Numbered from the stretch's first letter, positions 1-13,423 are shown. The stretch is DNA of 64,000 nt from Lasioglossum baleicum (GCF_051020765.1 NW_027469086.1:1736001-1800000), one strand, 5' to 3'. Notes: a model not told the origin generated them from the letters alone. Numbers and translations: made by a program.

Positions 1-12
1 TGCATCCTCTCG

Positions 13-18
13 CACGTG
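13..18. promoter_or_regulatory. CACGTG E-box of the A unit (first example)
   Basis: CACGTG occurs once in nearly every A unit and so repeats about every 42 bp through A blocks. It is the canonical E-box recognised by bHLH proteins such as Myc/Max, USF and Clock/Cycle. A variant, CACTTG, is found mainly in the partial A unit directly after B blocks (for example about 178, 1500, 6189 and 16410), where it is usually followed by CTACCC instead of CTAGCC. The motif is seen; occupancy is inference. Confidence 0.5.
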
Positions 19-78
19 TTTTTGCTCGACTAGCCATGCGCATCCCAAAAAACCTGCGCATGCGCATCCCAAAAAACC

Positions 79-90
79 TGCGCATGCGCA
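79..90. promoter_or_regulatory. NRF1/Erect-wing consensus palindrome of the B unit (first example)
   Basis: TGCGCATGCGCA is a perfect 12-bp palindrome present in every complete B unit; this is the first Q-type copy and the same motif recurs every 24 bp inside B blocks throughout the window. It matches the known NRF1 consensus YGCGCAYGCGCR at every position; the Drosophila homologue is Erect wing. It also forms a 13-base alternating pyrimidine-purine run with the next T, so it could adopt Z-DNA or a cruciform. The lead unit of each block keeps only the inner ATGCGCAT. That the motif matches is seen directly; that a protein binds it here is inference. Confidence 0.6.
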
Positions 91-2586
91 TCCCACAAAA
101 CCTGCGCATGCGCATCCCACAAAACCTGCGCATGCGCATCCCACAAAACCTGCGCATGCGCATCCCACAAAACCTCGCACTTGTTTTTACTCGACTACCC
201 TGCGGGATGCATCCTCTCGCACGTGTTTTTGCTCGACTAGCCATGCGCATCCCAAAAAACCTGCGCATGCGCATCCCACAAAACCTGCGCATGCGCATCC
301 CACAAAACCTCGCACGTGTTTTTACTCGACTAGCCTGCGGGATGCATCCTCTCGCACGTGTTTTTACTCGACTTGCCTGCGGGATGCATCCTCTCGCACG
401 TGTTTTTGCTCGACTAGCCTGCGGGATGCATCCTCTCGCACGTGTTTTTACTCGACTACCCTGCGGGATGCATCCTCTCGCACGTGTTTTTGCTCGACTA
501 GCCATGCGCATCCCTAAAAACCTGCGCACGCGCATCCCACAAAACCTGCGCATGCGCATCCCACAAAACCTCGCACGTGTTTTTACTCGTCTAGCCTGCA
601 GGATGCATCCTCTCGCACGTGTTTTTACTCGACTAGCCTGCGGGATGCATCCTCTCGCACGTGTTTTTGCTCGACCAGCCTGCGGGATGCATCCTCTCGC
701 ACGTGTTTTTACTCGACTAGCCTTCGGGATTCATCCTCTCGCACGTGTTTTTACTCGACTAGCCTGCGGGATGCATCCTCTCGCACGTGTTTTTGCTCGA
801 CTAGCCATGCGCATCCCAAAAAACCTGCGCATGCGCATCCCAAAAAACCTGCGCATGCGCATCCCAAAAAACCTGCGCATGCGCATCCCACAAAACCTGC
901 GCATGCGCATCCCACAAAACCTCGCACGTGTTTTTACTCGACTAGCCTGCGGGATGCATCCTCTCGCACGTGTTTTTACTCGACTTGCCTGCGGGATGCA
1001 TCCTCTCGCACGTGTTTTTGCTCGACTAGCCTGCGGGATGCATCCTCTCGCACGTGTTTTTACTCGACTTGCCTGCGGGATGCATCCTCTCGCACGTGTT
1101 TTTGCTCGACTAGCCTGCGGGATGCATCCTCTCGCACGTGTTTTTACTCGACTAGCCTGCGGGATGCATCCTCTCGCACGTGTTTTTGCTCGACTAGCCA
1201 TGCGCATCCCAAAAAACCTGCGCATGCGCATCCCAAAAAACCTGCGCATGCGCATCTCACAAAACCTGCGCATGCGCATCCCACAAAACCTGCGCATGCG
1301 CATCCCACAAAACCTCGCACGTGTTTTTACTCGACTAGCCTGCGGGATGCATCCTCTCGCACGTGTTTTTGCTCGACTAGCCATGCGCATCCCAAAAAAC
1401 CTGCGCATGCGCATCCCAAAAAACCTGCGCATGCGCATCCCACAAAACCTGCGCATGCGCATCCCACAAAACCTGCGCATGCGCATCCCACAAAACCTCG
1501 CACTTGGTTTTACTCGACTACCCTGCGGGATGCATCCTCTCGCACGTGTTTTTGCTCGACTAGCCATGCGCATCCCAAAAAACCTGCGCATGCGCATCCC
1601 ACAAAACCTGCGCATGCGCATCCCACAAAACCTCGCACGTGTTTTTACACGACTAGCCTGCGGGATGCATCCTCTCGCACGTGTTTTTACTCGACTTGCC
1701 TGCGGGATGCATCCTCTCGCACGTGTTTTTGCTCGACTAGCCATGCGCATCCCAAAAAACCTGCGCACGCGCATCCCACAAAACCTGCGGATGCGCATCC
1801 CACAAAACCTCGCACGTGTTTTTACTCGTCTAGCCTGCAGGATGCATCCTCTCGCACGTGTTTTTACTCGACTAGCCTGCGGGATGCATCCTCTCGCACG
1901 TGTTTTTGCTCGACTAGCCATGCGCATCCCAAAAAACCTGCGCATGCGCATCCCAAAAAACCTGCGCATGCGCATCCCACAAAACCTGCGCATGCGCATC
2001 CCACAAAGCCTGCGCATGCGCATCCCACAAAACCTCGCACGTGTTTTTACTCGACTAGCCTGTGGGATGCATCCTCTCGCACGTGTTTTTACCCGACTAG
2101 CCTGCGGGATGCATCCTCTCGCACGTGTTTTTACTCGACTAGCCTGCGTGATGCATCCTCTAGCACGTGTTTTTACTCGACTAGCCTGCGGGATGCATCC
2201 TCTCGCACGTGTTTTTGCTCGACTAGCCTGCGGGATGCATCCTCTCGCACGTGTTCTTACTCGACTACCCTGCGGGATGCATCCTCTCGCACGTGTTTTT
2301 GCTCGACTAGCCATGCGCATCCCAAAAAACCTGCGCAAGCGCATCCCACAAAATCTGCGCATGCGCATCCCACAAAACCTCGCACGTGTTTTTACTCGAC
2401 TAGCCTGCGGGATGCATCCTCTCGCACGTGTTTTTACTCGACTAGCCTGCGGGATGCATCCTCTCGCACGTGTTTTTACTCGACTAGCCTGCGGGATGCA
2501 TCCTCTCGCACGTGTTTTTAATCGACTAGCCTGCGGGATGCATCCTCTCGCACGTGTTCTTACTCGACTACCCTGCGGGATGCATC

Positions 2587-5500
2587 CTCTCGCACGTGTT
2601 TTTGCTCGACTAGCCATGCGCATCCCAAAAAACCTGCGCATGCGCATCCCACAAAACCTGCGCATGCGCATCCCACAAAACCTCGCACGTGTTTTTACTC
2701 GACTAGCCTGCGGGATGCATCCTCTCGCACGTGTTTTTGCTCGACTAGCCTGCGGGATGCATCCTCTCGCACGTGATGTTACTCGACTACCCTGCGGGAT
2801 GCATCCTCTCGCACGTGTTTTTACTCGACTACCCTGCGGGATGCATCCTCTCGCACGTGTTTTTACTCGACTAGCCTGCGGGATGCATCCTCTCGCACGT
2901 GTTTTTAATCGACTAGCCTGCGGGATGCATCCTCTCGCACGTGTTCTTACTCGACTACCCTGCGGGATGCATCCTCTCGCACGTGTTTTTGCTCGACTAG
3001 CCATGCGCATCCCAAAAAACCTGCGCACGCGCATCCCACAAAACCTGCGGATGCGCATCCCACAAAACCTCGCACGTGTTTTTACTCGTCTAGCCTGCAG
3101 GATGCATCCTCTCGCACGTGTTTTTACTCGACTAGCCTGCGGGATGCATCCTCTCGCACGTGTTTTTGCTCGACTAGCCATGCGCATCCCAAAAAACCTG
3201 CGCATGCGCATCCCAAAAAACCTGCGCATGCGCATCCCACAAAACCTGCGCATGCGCATCCCACAAAGCCTGCGCATGCGCATCCCACAAAACCTCGCAC
3301 GTGTTTTTACTCGACTAGCCTGTGGGATGCATCCTCTCGCACGTGTTTTTACCCGACTAGCCTGCGGGATGCATCCTCTCGCACGTGTTTTTACTCGACT
3401 AGCCTGCGGGATGCATCCTCTAGCACGTGTTTTTACTCGACTAGCCTGCGGGATGCATCCTCTCGCACGTGTTTTTGCTCGACTAGCCTGCGGGATGCAT
3501 CCTCTCGCACGTGTTCTTACTCGACTACCCTGCGGGATGCATCCTCTCGCACGTGTTTTTGCTCGACTAGCCATGCGCATCCCAAAAAACCTGCGCATGC
3601 GCATCCCACAAAATCTGCGCATGCGCATCCCACAAAACCTCGCACGTGTTTTTACTCGACTAGCCTGCGGGATGCATCCTCTCGCACGTGTTTTTACTCG
3701 ACTAGCCTGCGGGATGCATCCTCTCGCACGTGTTTTTACTCGACTAGCCTGCGGGATGCATCCTCTCGCACGTGTTTTTAATCGACTAGCCTGCGGGATG
3801 CATCCTCTCGCACGTGTTCTTACTCGACTAGCCTGCGGGATGCATCCTCTCGCACGTGTTTTTGCTCGACTAGCCATGCGCATCCCAAAAAACCTGCGCA
3901 TGCGCATCCCAAAAAACCTGCGCATGCGCATCCCACAAAACCTGCGCATGCGCATCCCACAAAACCTCGCACGTGTTTTTACTCGACTAGCCTGCGGGAT
4001 GCATCCTCTCGCACGTGTTTTTACTCGACTTGCCTGCGGGATGCATCCTCTCGCACGTGTTTTTGCTCGACTAGCCTGCGGGATGCATCCTCTCGCACGT
4101 GTTTTTACTCGACTACCCTGCGGGATGCATCCTCTCGCACGTGTTTTTGCTCGACTAGCCATGCGCATCCCAAAAAACCTGCGCACGCGCATCCCACAAA
4201 ACCTGCGCATGCGCATCCCACAAAACCTCGCACGTGTTTTTACTCGTCTAGCCTGCAGGATGCATCCTCTCGCACGTGTTTTTACTCGACTAGCCTGCGG
4301 GATGCATCCTCTCGCACGTGTTTTTGCTCGACCAGCCTGCGGGATGCATCCTCTCGCACGTGTTTTTACTCGACTAGCCTTCGGGATTCATCCTCTCGCA
4401 CGTGTTTTTACTCGACTAGCCTGCGGGATGCATCCTCTCGCACGTGTTTTTGCTCGACTAGCCATGCGCATCCCAAAAAACCTGCGCATGCGCATCCCAA
4501 AAAACCTGCGCATGCGCATCCCACAAAACCTGCGCATGCGCATCCCACAAAACCTCGCACGTGTTTTTACTCGACTAGCCTGCGGGATGCATCCTCTCGC
4601 ACGTGTTTTTACTCGACTTGCCTGCGGGATGCATCCTCTCGCACGTGTTTTTGCTCGACTAGCCTGCGGGATGCATCCTCTCGCACGTGTTTTTACTCGA
4701 CTACCCTGCGGGATGCATCCTCTCGCACGTGTTTTTACTCGACTAGCCTGCGGGATGCATCCTCTCGCACGTGTTTTTGCTCGACTAGCCATGCGCATCC
4801 CAAAAAACCTGCGCATGCGCATCCCAAAAAACCTGCGCATGCGCATCCCACAAAACCTGCGCATGCGCATCCCACAAAACCTGCGCATGCGCATCCCACA
4901 AAGCCTGCGCATGCGCATCCCACAAAACCTCGCACGTGTTTTTACTCGACTAGCCTGTGGGATGCATCCTCTCGCACGTGTTTTTACCCGACTAGCCTGC
5001 GGGATGCATCCTCTCGCACGTGTTTTTACTCCACTAGCCTGCGGGATGCATCCTCTCGCACGTGTTTTTACTCGACTAGCCTGCGGGATGCATCCTCTCG
5101 CACGTGTTTTTGCTCGACTAGCCTGCGGGATGCATCCTCTCGCACGTGTTCTTACTCGACTACCCTGCGGGATGCATCCTCTCGCACGTGTTTTTGCTCG
5201 ACTAGCCATGCGCATCCCAAAAAACCTGCGCATGCGCATCCCACAAAATCTGCGCATGCGCATCCCACAAAACCTCGCACGTGTTTTTACTCGACTAGCC
5301 TGCGGGATGCATCCTCTCGCACGTGTTTTTACTCGACTAGCCTGCGGGATGCCTCCTCTCGCACGTGTTTTTGCTCGACTAGCCTGCGGGATGCATCCTC
5401 TCGCACGTGTTTTTACTCGACTACCCTGCGGGATGCATCCTCTCGCACGTGTTTTTGCTCGACTAGCCATGCGCATCCCAAAAAACCTGCGCATGCGCAT

Positions 5501-6402
5501 CCCACAAAACCTGCGCATGCGCATCCCACAAAACCTGCGCATGCGCATCCCACAAAACCTCGCACGTGTTTTTACTCGACTAGCCTGCGGGATGCATCCT
5601 CTCGCACGTGTTTTTGCTCGACTAGCCATGCGCATCCCAAAAAACCTGCGCATGCGCATCCCACAAAACCTGCGAATGCGCATCCCACAAAACCTGCGCA
5701 TGCGCATCCCACAAAACCTCGCACGTGTTTTTACTCGACTAGCCTGCGGGATGCATCCTCTCGCACGTGTTTTTACCCGACTAGCCTGCGGGATGCATCC
5801 TCTCGCACGTGTTTTTACTCGACTAGCCTGCGGGATGCATCCTCTCGCTCGTGTTTTTACTCGACTAGCCTGCGGGATGCATCCTCTCGCACGTGTTTTT
5901 GCTCGACTAGCCATGCGCATCCCAAAAAACCTGCGCATGCGCATCCCACAAAACCTGCGCATGCGCATCCCACAAAACCTCGCACGTGTTTTTACTCGAC
6001 TAGCCTGCGGGATGCATCCTCTCGCACGTGTTTTTGCTCGACTAGCCATGCGCATCCCAAAAAACCTGCGCATGCGCATCCCAAAAAACCTGCGCATGCG
6101 CATCCCACAAAACCTGCGCATGCGCATCCCACAAAACCTGCGCATGCGCATCCCACAAAACCTGCGCATGCGCATCCCACAAAACCTCGCACTTGTTTTT
6201 ACTCGACTACCCTGCGGGATGCATCCTCTCGCACGTGTTTTTGCTCGACTAGCCATGCGCATCCCAAAAAACCTGCGCATGCGCATCCCACAAAGCCTGC
6301 GCATGCGCATCCCACAAAACCTCGCACGTGTTTTTACTCGACTAGCCTGTGGGATGCATCCTCTCGCACGTGTTTTTACCCGACTAGCCTGCGGGATGCA
6401 TC
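2587..6402. repeat. Higher-order repeat, about 3.8 kb, copy 1
   Basis: This block matches 6403-10217 at an offset of 3,816 bp, falling to 3,815 after a one-base T deletion near 6940 in copy 2. Shared private variants include GTGATGTTACTC (about 2774 and 6590), the CGGATGCGCATCC B unit (about 3049 and 6864), TTCGGGATTCATCC (about 4380 and 8195) and GATGCCTCC (about 5350 and 9165). An older, shorter duplication at offset 1,260 lies partly inside it (about 1740-2585 against 3000-3845). Boundaries are by eye, to within about one unit. Confidence 0.8.
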
Positions 6403-9400
6403 CTCTCGCACGTGTTTTTGCTCGACTAGCCATGCGCATCCCAAAAAACCTGCGCATGCGCATCCCACAAAACCTGCGCATGCGCATCCCACAAAACCTC
6501 GCACGTGTTTTTACTCGACTAGCCTGCGGGATGCATCCTCTCGCACGTGTTTTTGCTCGACTAGCCTGCGGGATGCATCCTCTCGCACGTGATGTTACTC
6601 GACTACCCTGCGGGATGCATCCTCTCGCACGTGTTTTTACTCGACTACCCTGCGGGATGCATCCTCTCGCACGTGTTTTTACTCGACTAGCCTGCGGGAT
6701 GCATCCTCTCGCACGTGTTTTTAATCGACTAGCCTGCGGGATGCATCCTCTCGCACGTGTTCTTACTCGACTACCCTGCGGGATGCATCCTCTCGCACGT
6801 GTTTTTGCTCGACTAGCCATGCGCATCCCAAAAAACCTGCGCACGCGCATCCCACAAAACCTGCGGATGCGCATCCCACAAAACCTCGCACGTGTTTTTA
6901 CTCGTCTAGCCTGCAGGATGCATCCTCTCGCACGTGTTTTACTCGACTAGCCTGCGGGATGCATCCTCTCGCACGTGTTTTTGCTCGACTAGCCATGCGC
7001 ATCCCAAAAAACCTGCGCATGCGCATCCCAAAAAACCTGCGCATGCGCATCCCACAAAACCTGCGCATGCGCATCCCACAAAGCCTGCGCATGCGCATCC
7101 CACAAAACCTCGCACGTGTTTTTACTCGACTAGCCTGTGGGATGCATCCTCTCGCACGTGTTTTTACCCGACTAGCCTGCGGGATGCATCCTCTCGCACG
7201 TGTTTTTACTCGACTAGCCTGCGGGATGCATCCTCTAGCACGTGTTTTTACTCGACTAGCCTGCGGGATGCATCCTCTCGCACGTGTTTTTGCTCGACTA
7301 GCCTGCGGGATGCATCCTCTCGCACGTGTTCTTACTCGACTACCCTGCGGGATGCATCCTCTCGCACGTGTTTTTGCTCGACTAGCCATGCGCATCCCAA
7401 AAAACCTGCGCATGCGCATCCCACAAAATCTGCGCATGCGCATCCCACAAAACCTCGCACGTGTTTTTACTCGACTAGCCTGCGGGATGCATCCTCTCGC
7501 ACGTGTTTTTACTCGACTAGCCTGCGGGATGCATCCTCTCGCACGTGTTTTTACTCGACTAGCCTGCGGGATGCATCCTCTCGCACGTGTTTTTAATCGA
7601 CTAGCCTGCGGGATGCATCCTCTCGCACGTGTTCTTACTCGACTAGCCTGCGGGATGCATCCTCTCGCACGTGTTTTTGCTCGACTAGCCATGCGCATCC
7701 CAAAAAACCTGCGCATGCGCATCCCAAAAAACCTGCGCATGCGCATCCCACAAAACCTGCGCATGCGCATCCCACAAAACCTCGCACGTGTTTTTACTCG
7801 ACTAGCCTGCGGGATGCATCCTCTCGCACGTGTTTTTACTCGACTTGCCTGCGGGATGCATCCTCTCGCACGTGTTTTTGCTCGACTAGCCTGCGGGATG
7901 CATCCTCTCGCACGTGTTTTTACTCGACTACCCTGCGGGATGCATCCTCTCGCACGTGTTTTTGCTCGACTAGCCATGCGCATCCCAAAAAACCTGCGCA
8001 CGCGCATCCCACAAAACCTGCGCATGCGCATCCCACAAAACCTCGCACGTGTTTTTACTCGTCTAGCCTGCAGGATGCATCCTCTCGCACGTGTTTTTAC
8101 TCGACTAGCCTGCGGGATGCATCCTCTCGCACGTGTTTTTGCTCGACCAGCCTGCGGGATGCATCCTCTCGCACGTGTTTTTACTCGACTAGCCTTCGGG
8201 ATTCATCCTCTCGCACGTGTTTTTACTCGACTAGCCTGCGGGATGCATCCTCTCGCACGTGTTTTTGCTCGACTAGCCATGCGCATCCCAAAAAACCTGC
8301 GCATGCGCATCCCAAAAAACCTGCGCATGCGCATCCCACAAAACCTGCGCATGCGCATCCCACAAAACCTCGCACGTGTTTTTACTCGACTAGCCTGCGG
8401 GATGCATCCTCTCGCACGTGTTTTTACTCGACTTGCCTGCGGGATGCATCCTCTCGCACGTGTTTTTGCTCGACTAGCCTGCGGGATGCATCCTCTCGCA
8501 CGTGTTTTTACTCGACTACCCTGCGGGATGCATCCTCTCGCACGTGTTTTTACTCGACTAGCCTGCGGGATGCATCCTCTCGCACGTGTTTTTGCTCGAC
8601 TAGCCATGCGCATCCCAAAAAACCTGCGCATGCGCATCCCAAAAAACCTGCGCATGCGCATCCCACAAAACCTGCGCATGCGCATCCCACAAAACCTGCG
8701 CATGCGCATCCCACAAAGCCTGCGCATGCGCATCCCACAAAACCTCGCACGTGTTTTTACTCGACTAGCCTGTGGGATGCATCCTCTCGCACGTGTTTTT
8801 ACCCGACTAGCCTGCGGGATGCATCCTCTCGCACGTGTTTTTACTCGACTAGCCTGCGGGATGCATCCTCTCGCACGTGTTTTTACTCGACTAGCCTGCG
8901 GGATGCATCCTCTCGCACGTGTTTTTGCTCGACTAGCCTGCGGGATGCATCCTCTCGCACGTGTTCTTACTCGACTACCCTGCGGGATGCATCCTCTCGC
9001 ACGTGTTTTTGCTCGACTAGCCATGCGCATCCCAAAAAACCTGCGCATGCGCATCCCACAAAATCTGCGCATGCGCATCCCACAAAACCTCGCACGTGTT
9101 TTTACTCGACTAGCCTGCGGGATGCATCCTCTCGCACGTGTTTTTACTCGACTAGCCTGCGGGATGCCTCCTCTCGCACGTGTTTTTGCTCGACTACCCT
9201 GCGGGATGCATCCTCTCGCACGTGTTTTTACTCGACTACCCTGCGGGATGCATCCTCTCGCACGTGTTTTTGCTCGACTAGCCATGCGCATCCCAAAAAA
9301 CCTGCGCATGCGCATCCCTCAAAACCTGCGCATGCGCATCCCACAAAACCTGCGCATGCGCATCCCACAAAACCTCGCACGTGTTTTTACTCGACTAGCC

Positions 9401-10217
9401 TGCGGGATGCATCCTCTCGCACGTGTTTTTGCTCGACTTGCCATGCGCATCCCAAAAAACCTGCGCATGCGCATCCCACAAAACCTGCGAATGCGCATCC
9501 CACAAAACCTGCGCATGCGCATCCCACAAAACCTCGCACGTGTTTTTACTCGACTAGCCTGCGGGATGCATCCTCTCGCACGTGTTTTTACCCGACTAGC
9601 CTGCGGGATGCATCCTCTCGCACGTGTTTTTACTCGACTAGCCTGCGGGATGCATCCTCTCGCTCGTGTTTTTACTCGACTAGCCTGCGGGATGCATCCT
9701 CTCGCACGTGTTTTTGCTCGACTAGCCATGCGCATCCCAAAAAACCTGCGCATGCGCATCCCACAAAACCTGCGCATGCGCATCCCACAAAACCTCGCAC
9801 GTGTTTTTACTCGACTAGCCTGCGGGATGCATCCTCTCGCACGTGTTTTTGCTCGACTAGCCATGCGCATCCCAAAAAACCTGCGCATGCGCATCCCAAA
9901 AAACCTGCGCATGCGCATCCCACAAAACCTGCGCATGCGCATCCCACAAAACCTGCGCATGCGCATCCCACAAAACCTGCGCATGCGCATCCCACAAAAC
10001 CTCGCACTTGTTTTTACTCGACTACCCTGCGGGATGCATCCTCTCGCACGTGTTTTTGCTCGACTAGCCATGCGCATCCCAAAAAACCTGCGCATGCGCA
10101 TCCCACAAAGCCTGCGCATGCGCATCCCACAAAACCTCGCACGTGTTTTTACTCGACTAGCCTGTGGGATGCATCCTCTCGCACGTGTTTTTACCCGACT
10201 AGCCTGCGGGATGCATC
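6403..10217. repeat. Higher-order repeat, about 3.8 kb, copy 2
   Basis: This is the direct tandem copy of 2587-6402, with only scattered differences seen by eye: the T deletion near 6940, an A-unit substitution near 9195 (CTACCC for CTAGCC), CCCTCAAAACC near 9317, and CTTGCC near 9438. After 10217 the order of variants diverges. The one-base deletion breaks the long forward frame, which simply resumes in another copy. That is typical of DNA not selected for coding. Confidence 0.8.
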
Positions 10218-11159
10218 CTCTCGCACGTGTTTTTACTCGACTAGCCTGCGGGATGCATCCTCTCGCACGTGTTTTTACTCGACTAGCCTGCGGGATGCAT
10301 CCTCTCGCACGTGTTTTTGCTCGACTAGCCTGCGGGATGCATCCTCTCGCACGTGTTCTTACTCGACTACCCTGCGGGATGCATCCTCTCGCACGTGTTT
10401 TTGTTCGACTAGCCATGCGCATCCCAAAAAACCTGCGCATGCGCATCCCACAAAATCTGCGCATGCGCATCCCACAAAATCTGCGCATGCGCATCCCACA
10501 AAACCTCGCACGTGTTTTTACTCGACTAGCCTGCGGGATGCATCCTCTCGCACGTGTTTTTACTCGACTAGCCTGCGGGATGCCTCCTCTCGCACGTGTT
10601 TTTGCTCGACTAGCCTGCGGGATGCATCCTCTCGCACGTGTTTTTACTCGACTACCCTGCGGGATGCATCCTCTCGCACGTGTTTTTGCTCGACTAGCCA
10701 TGCGCATCCCAAAAAACCTGCGCATGCGCATCCCACAAAACCTGCGCATGCGCATCCCACAAAACCTCGCACGTGTTTTTACTCGACTAGCCTGCGGGAT
10801 GCATCCTCTCGCACGTGTTTTTACTCGACTAGCCTGCGGGATGCATCCTCTCGCACGTGTTTTTACTCGACTAGCCTGCGGGATGCATCCTCTCGCACGT
10901 GTTCTTACTCGACTACCCTGCGGGATGCATCCTCTCGCACGTGTTTTTGCTCGACTAGCCATGCGCATCCCAAAAAACCTGCGCATGCGCATCCCACAAA
11001 ACCTGCGCATGCGCATCCCACAAAACCTCGCACGTGTTTTTACTCGACTAGCCTGCGGGATGCATCCTCTCGCACGTGTTTTTACTCGACTTGCCTGCGG
11101 GATGCATCCTCTCGCACGTGTTTTTGCTCGACTAGCCTGCGGGATGCATCCTCTCGCAC

Positions 11160-11178
11160 GTGTTTTTCTCGACTACCC
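11160..11178. repeat. Frame-shifting 41-bp A-unit variant (TTTTTCTCGACTACCC)
   Basis: One A unit here lacks the base between the T5 tract and CTCGAC, giving a 41-bp unit that also carries the CTACCC ending. The same lesion recurs at about 11704, 15259, 17785, 18525, 40959, 50150 and 59152, usually followed shortly by the ACGCGC B-unit variant. It is a useful tracer of higher-order copying. Each occurrence terminates or shifts the long open frames. Confidence 0.85.
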
Positions 11179-13201
11179 TGCGGGATGCATCCTCTCGCAC
11201 GTGTTTTTGCTCGACTAGCCATGCGCATCCCAAAAAACCTGCGCACGCGCATCCCACAAAACCTGCGCATGCGCATCCCACAAAACCTGCGCATGCGCAT
11301 CCCACAAAACCTCGCACGTGTTTTTACTCGACTAGCCTGCGGGATGCATCCTCTCGCACGTGTTTTTACTCGACTAGCCTGCGGGATGCATCCTCTCGCA
11401 CGTGTTTTTACTCAACTAGCCTGCGGGATGCATCCTCTCGCACGTGTTCTTACTCGACTACCCTGCGGGATGCATCCTCTCGCACGTGTTTTTGCTCGAC
11501 TAGCCATGCGCATCCCAAAAAACCTGCGCATGCGCATCCCACAAAACCTGCGCATGCGCATCCCACAAAACCTCGCACGTGTTTTTACTCGACTAGCCTG
11601 CGGGATGCATCCTCTCGCACGTGTTTTTACTCGACTTGCCTGCGGGACGCATCCTCTCGCACGTGTTTTTGCTCGACTAGCCTGCGGGATGCATCCTCTC
11701 GCACGTGTTTTTCTCGACTACCCTGCGGGATGCATCCTCTCGCACGTGTTTTTGCTCGACTAGCCATGCGCATCCCAAAAAACCTGCGCACGCGCATCCC
11801 ACAAAACCTGCGCATGCGCATCCCACAAAACCTCGCACGTGTTTTTACTCGTCTAGCCTGCAGGATGCATCCTCTCGCACGTGTTTTTACTCGACTAGCC
11901 TGCGGGATGCATCCTCTCGCACGTGTTTTTGCTCGACTAGCCATGCGCATCCCAAAAAACCTGCGCATGCGCATCCCACAAAACCTGCGCATGCGCATCC
12001 CACAAAACCTCGCACGTGTTTTTACTCGACTAGCCTGCGGGATGCATCCTCTCGCACGTTTTTTTACCCGACTAGCCTGCGGGATGCATCCTCTCGCACG
12101 TGTTTTTACTCGACTAGCCTGCGGGATGCATCCTCTCGCACGTGTTTTTACTCGACTAGCCTGCAGGATGCATCCTCTCGCACGTGTTTTTACTCGACTA
12201 GCCTGCGGGATGCATCCTCTCGCACGTGTTTTTGCTCGACCAGCCTGCGGGATGCATCCTCTCGCACGTGTTTTTGCTCGACTAGCCTGCGGGATGCATC
12301 CTCTCGCACGTGTTTTTACTCGACTAGCCTTCGGGATTCATCCTCTCGCACGTGTTTTTACTCGACTAGCCTGCGGGATGCATCCTCTCGCACGTGTTTT
12401 TGCTCGACTAGCCATGCGCATCCCAAAAAACCTGCGCATGCGCATCCCAAAAAACCTGCGCATGCGCATCCCACAAAACCTGCGCATGCGCATCCCACAA
12501 AACCTCGCACGTGTTTTTACTCGACTAGCCTGCGGGATGCATCCTCTCGCACGTGTTTTTACTCGACTTGCCTGCGGGATGCATCCTCTCGCACGTGTTT
12601 TTGCTCGACTAGCCTGCGGGATGCATCCTCTCGCACGTGTTTTTACTCGACTACCCTGCGGGATGCATCCTCTCGCACGTGTTTTTACTCGACTAGCCTG
12701 CGGGATGCATCCTCTCGCACGTGTTTTTGCTCGACTAGCCATGCGCATCCCAAAAAACCTGCGCATGCGCATCCCAAAAAACCTGCGCATGCGCATCCCA
12801 CAAAACCTGCGCATGCGCATCCCACAAAACCTGCGCATGCGCATCCCACAAAACCTCGCACGTGTTTTTACTCGACTAGCCTGCGGGATGCATCCTCTCG
12901 CACGTGTTTTTGCTCGACTAGCCATGCGCATCCCAAAAAACCTGCGCATGCGCATCCCAAAAAACCTGCGCATGCGCATCACACAAAACCTGCGCATGCG
13001 CATCCCACAAAACCTGCGCATGCGCATCCCACAAAACCTCGCACTTGTTTTTACTCGACTACCCTGCGGGATGCATCCTCTCGCACGTGTTTTTGCTCGA
13101 CTAGCCATGCGCATCCCAAAAAACCTGCGCATGCGCATCCCACAAAACCTGCGCATGCGCATCCCACAAAACCTCGCACGTGTTTTTACTCGACTAGCCT
13201 G

Positions 13202-13205
13202 CGGG
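13202..13205. repeat. Target-site duplication CGGG, left copy
   Basis: CGGG from the satellite A unit (CTGCGGG) directly abuts the TGTTACGTC start of the inserted element. The same four bases follow the element at 15152-15155. Removing the element and one copy restores an intact CTGCGGGATGCATCC. Confidence 0.9.
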
Positions 13206-13214
13206 TGTTACGTC
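13206..13214 (+). repeat. Left terminal motif TGTTACGTC of the element
   Basis: These nine bases are the inverse complement, with one mismatch, of GACGTGACA at 15143-15151. With a one-base gap the similarity extends a little further (TGTTACGTC-GTC against TGTCACGTCCGTC). They mark the left boundary together with the CGGG duplication. Confidence 0.85.
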
Positions 13215-13260
13215 GTCCGATGTACGACGTTGGCCTTGTACACATACTATGTATACAAGG
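13210..13260. repeat. Two hairpin-capable inverted repeats at the left end of the element
   Basis: ACGTCGT (13210-13216) pairs perfectly with ACGACGT (13224-13230) around a 7-base loop. Next to it, CCTTGTACACATA (13234-13246) pairs with TATGTATACAAGG (13248-13260) with one mismatch and a single central base. Such dyads near an LTR end could be protein-binding sites or remnants of inverted structure. No function is established. Confidence 0.7.
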
Positions 13261-13423
13261 TCTGATCTGCATAAGATCCACACACCGTCCCCTAGACATA
13301 AGAGCATAGTATTAAGATCTCATTATTCTATTGTTCTAATCCTTATCTCCGTCTCTACCCATCACCATAACTTCTCCTTGATCAACACCTTACCTCAGTT
13401 TCAACCCATCACCACGACACATA

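Larger units (their letters stand above)
1..13205. repeat. Composite 42-bp/24-bp satellite array, left part
   Basis: This stretch is uninterrupted satellite. Unit A (42 bp, example 378-419) contains GGATGCATCC, then CACGTG, a T5 tract, and ends CTCGACTAGCC. Unit B (24 bp, example 79-102) starts TGCGCATGCGCA and ends CCCACAAAACC (Q type) or CCCAAAAAACC (K type, example 55-78). B blocks open with a 19-bp partial B (example 36-54) and close into a 26-bp partial A (example 310-335). The two partials sum to 45 bp, so the period stays divisible by three. Point variants (TGTGGG, TGCAGG, ATTCATCC, ACCCGAC, TTCTTA) recur in fixed orders, showing higher-order copying. The array is cut by the window edge on the left and ends on the right at the insertion of a 1.95-kb element. 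I see no gene within it; the long open frames follow from the unit lengths. Confidence 0.98.

Noticed and set aside
36..6950. A 2,304-codon forward frame, and similar frames up to 2,660 codons on the other strand
   Set aside because: They consist only of 14-residue and 8-residue repeats from the satellite. Several frames are open at once on both strands, and copied single-base indels break them without consequence.
1..13205. CRISPR array
   Set aside because: The repeats are directly adjacent, with no unique spacers, no leader and no cas genes.
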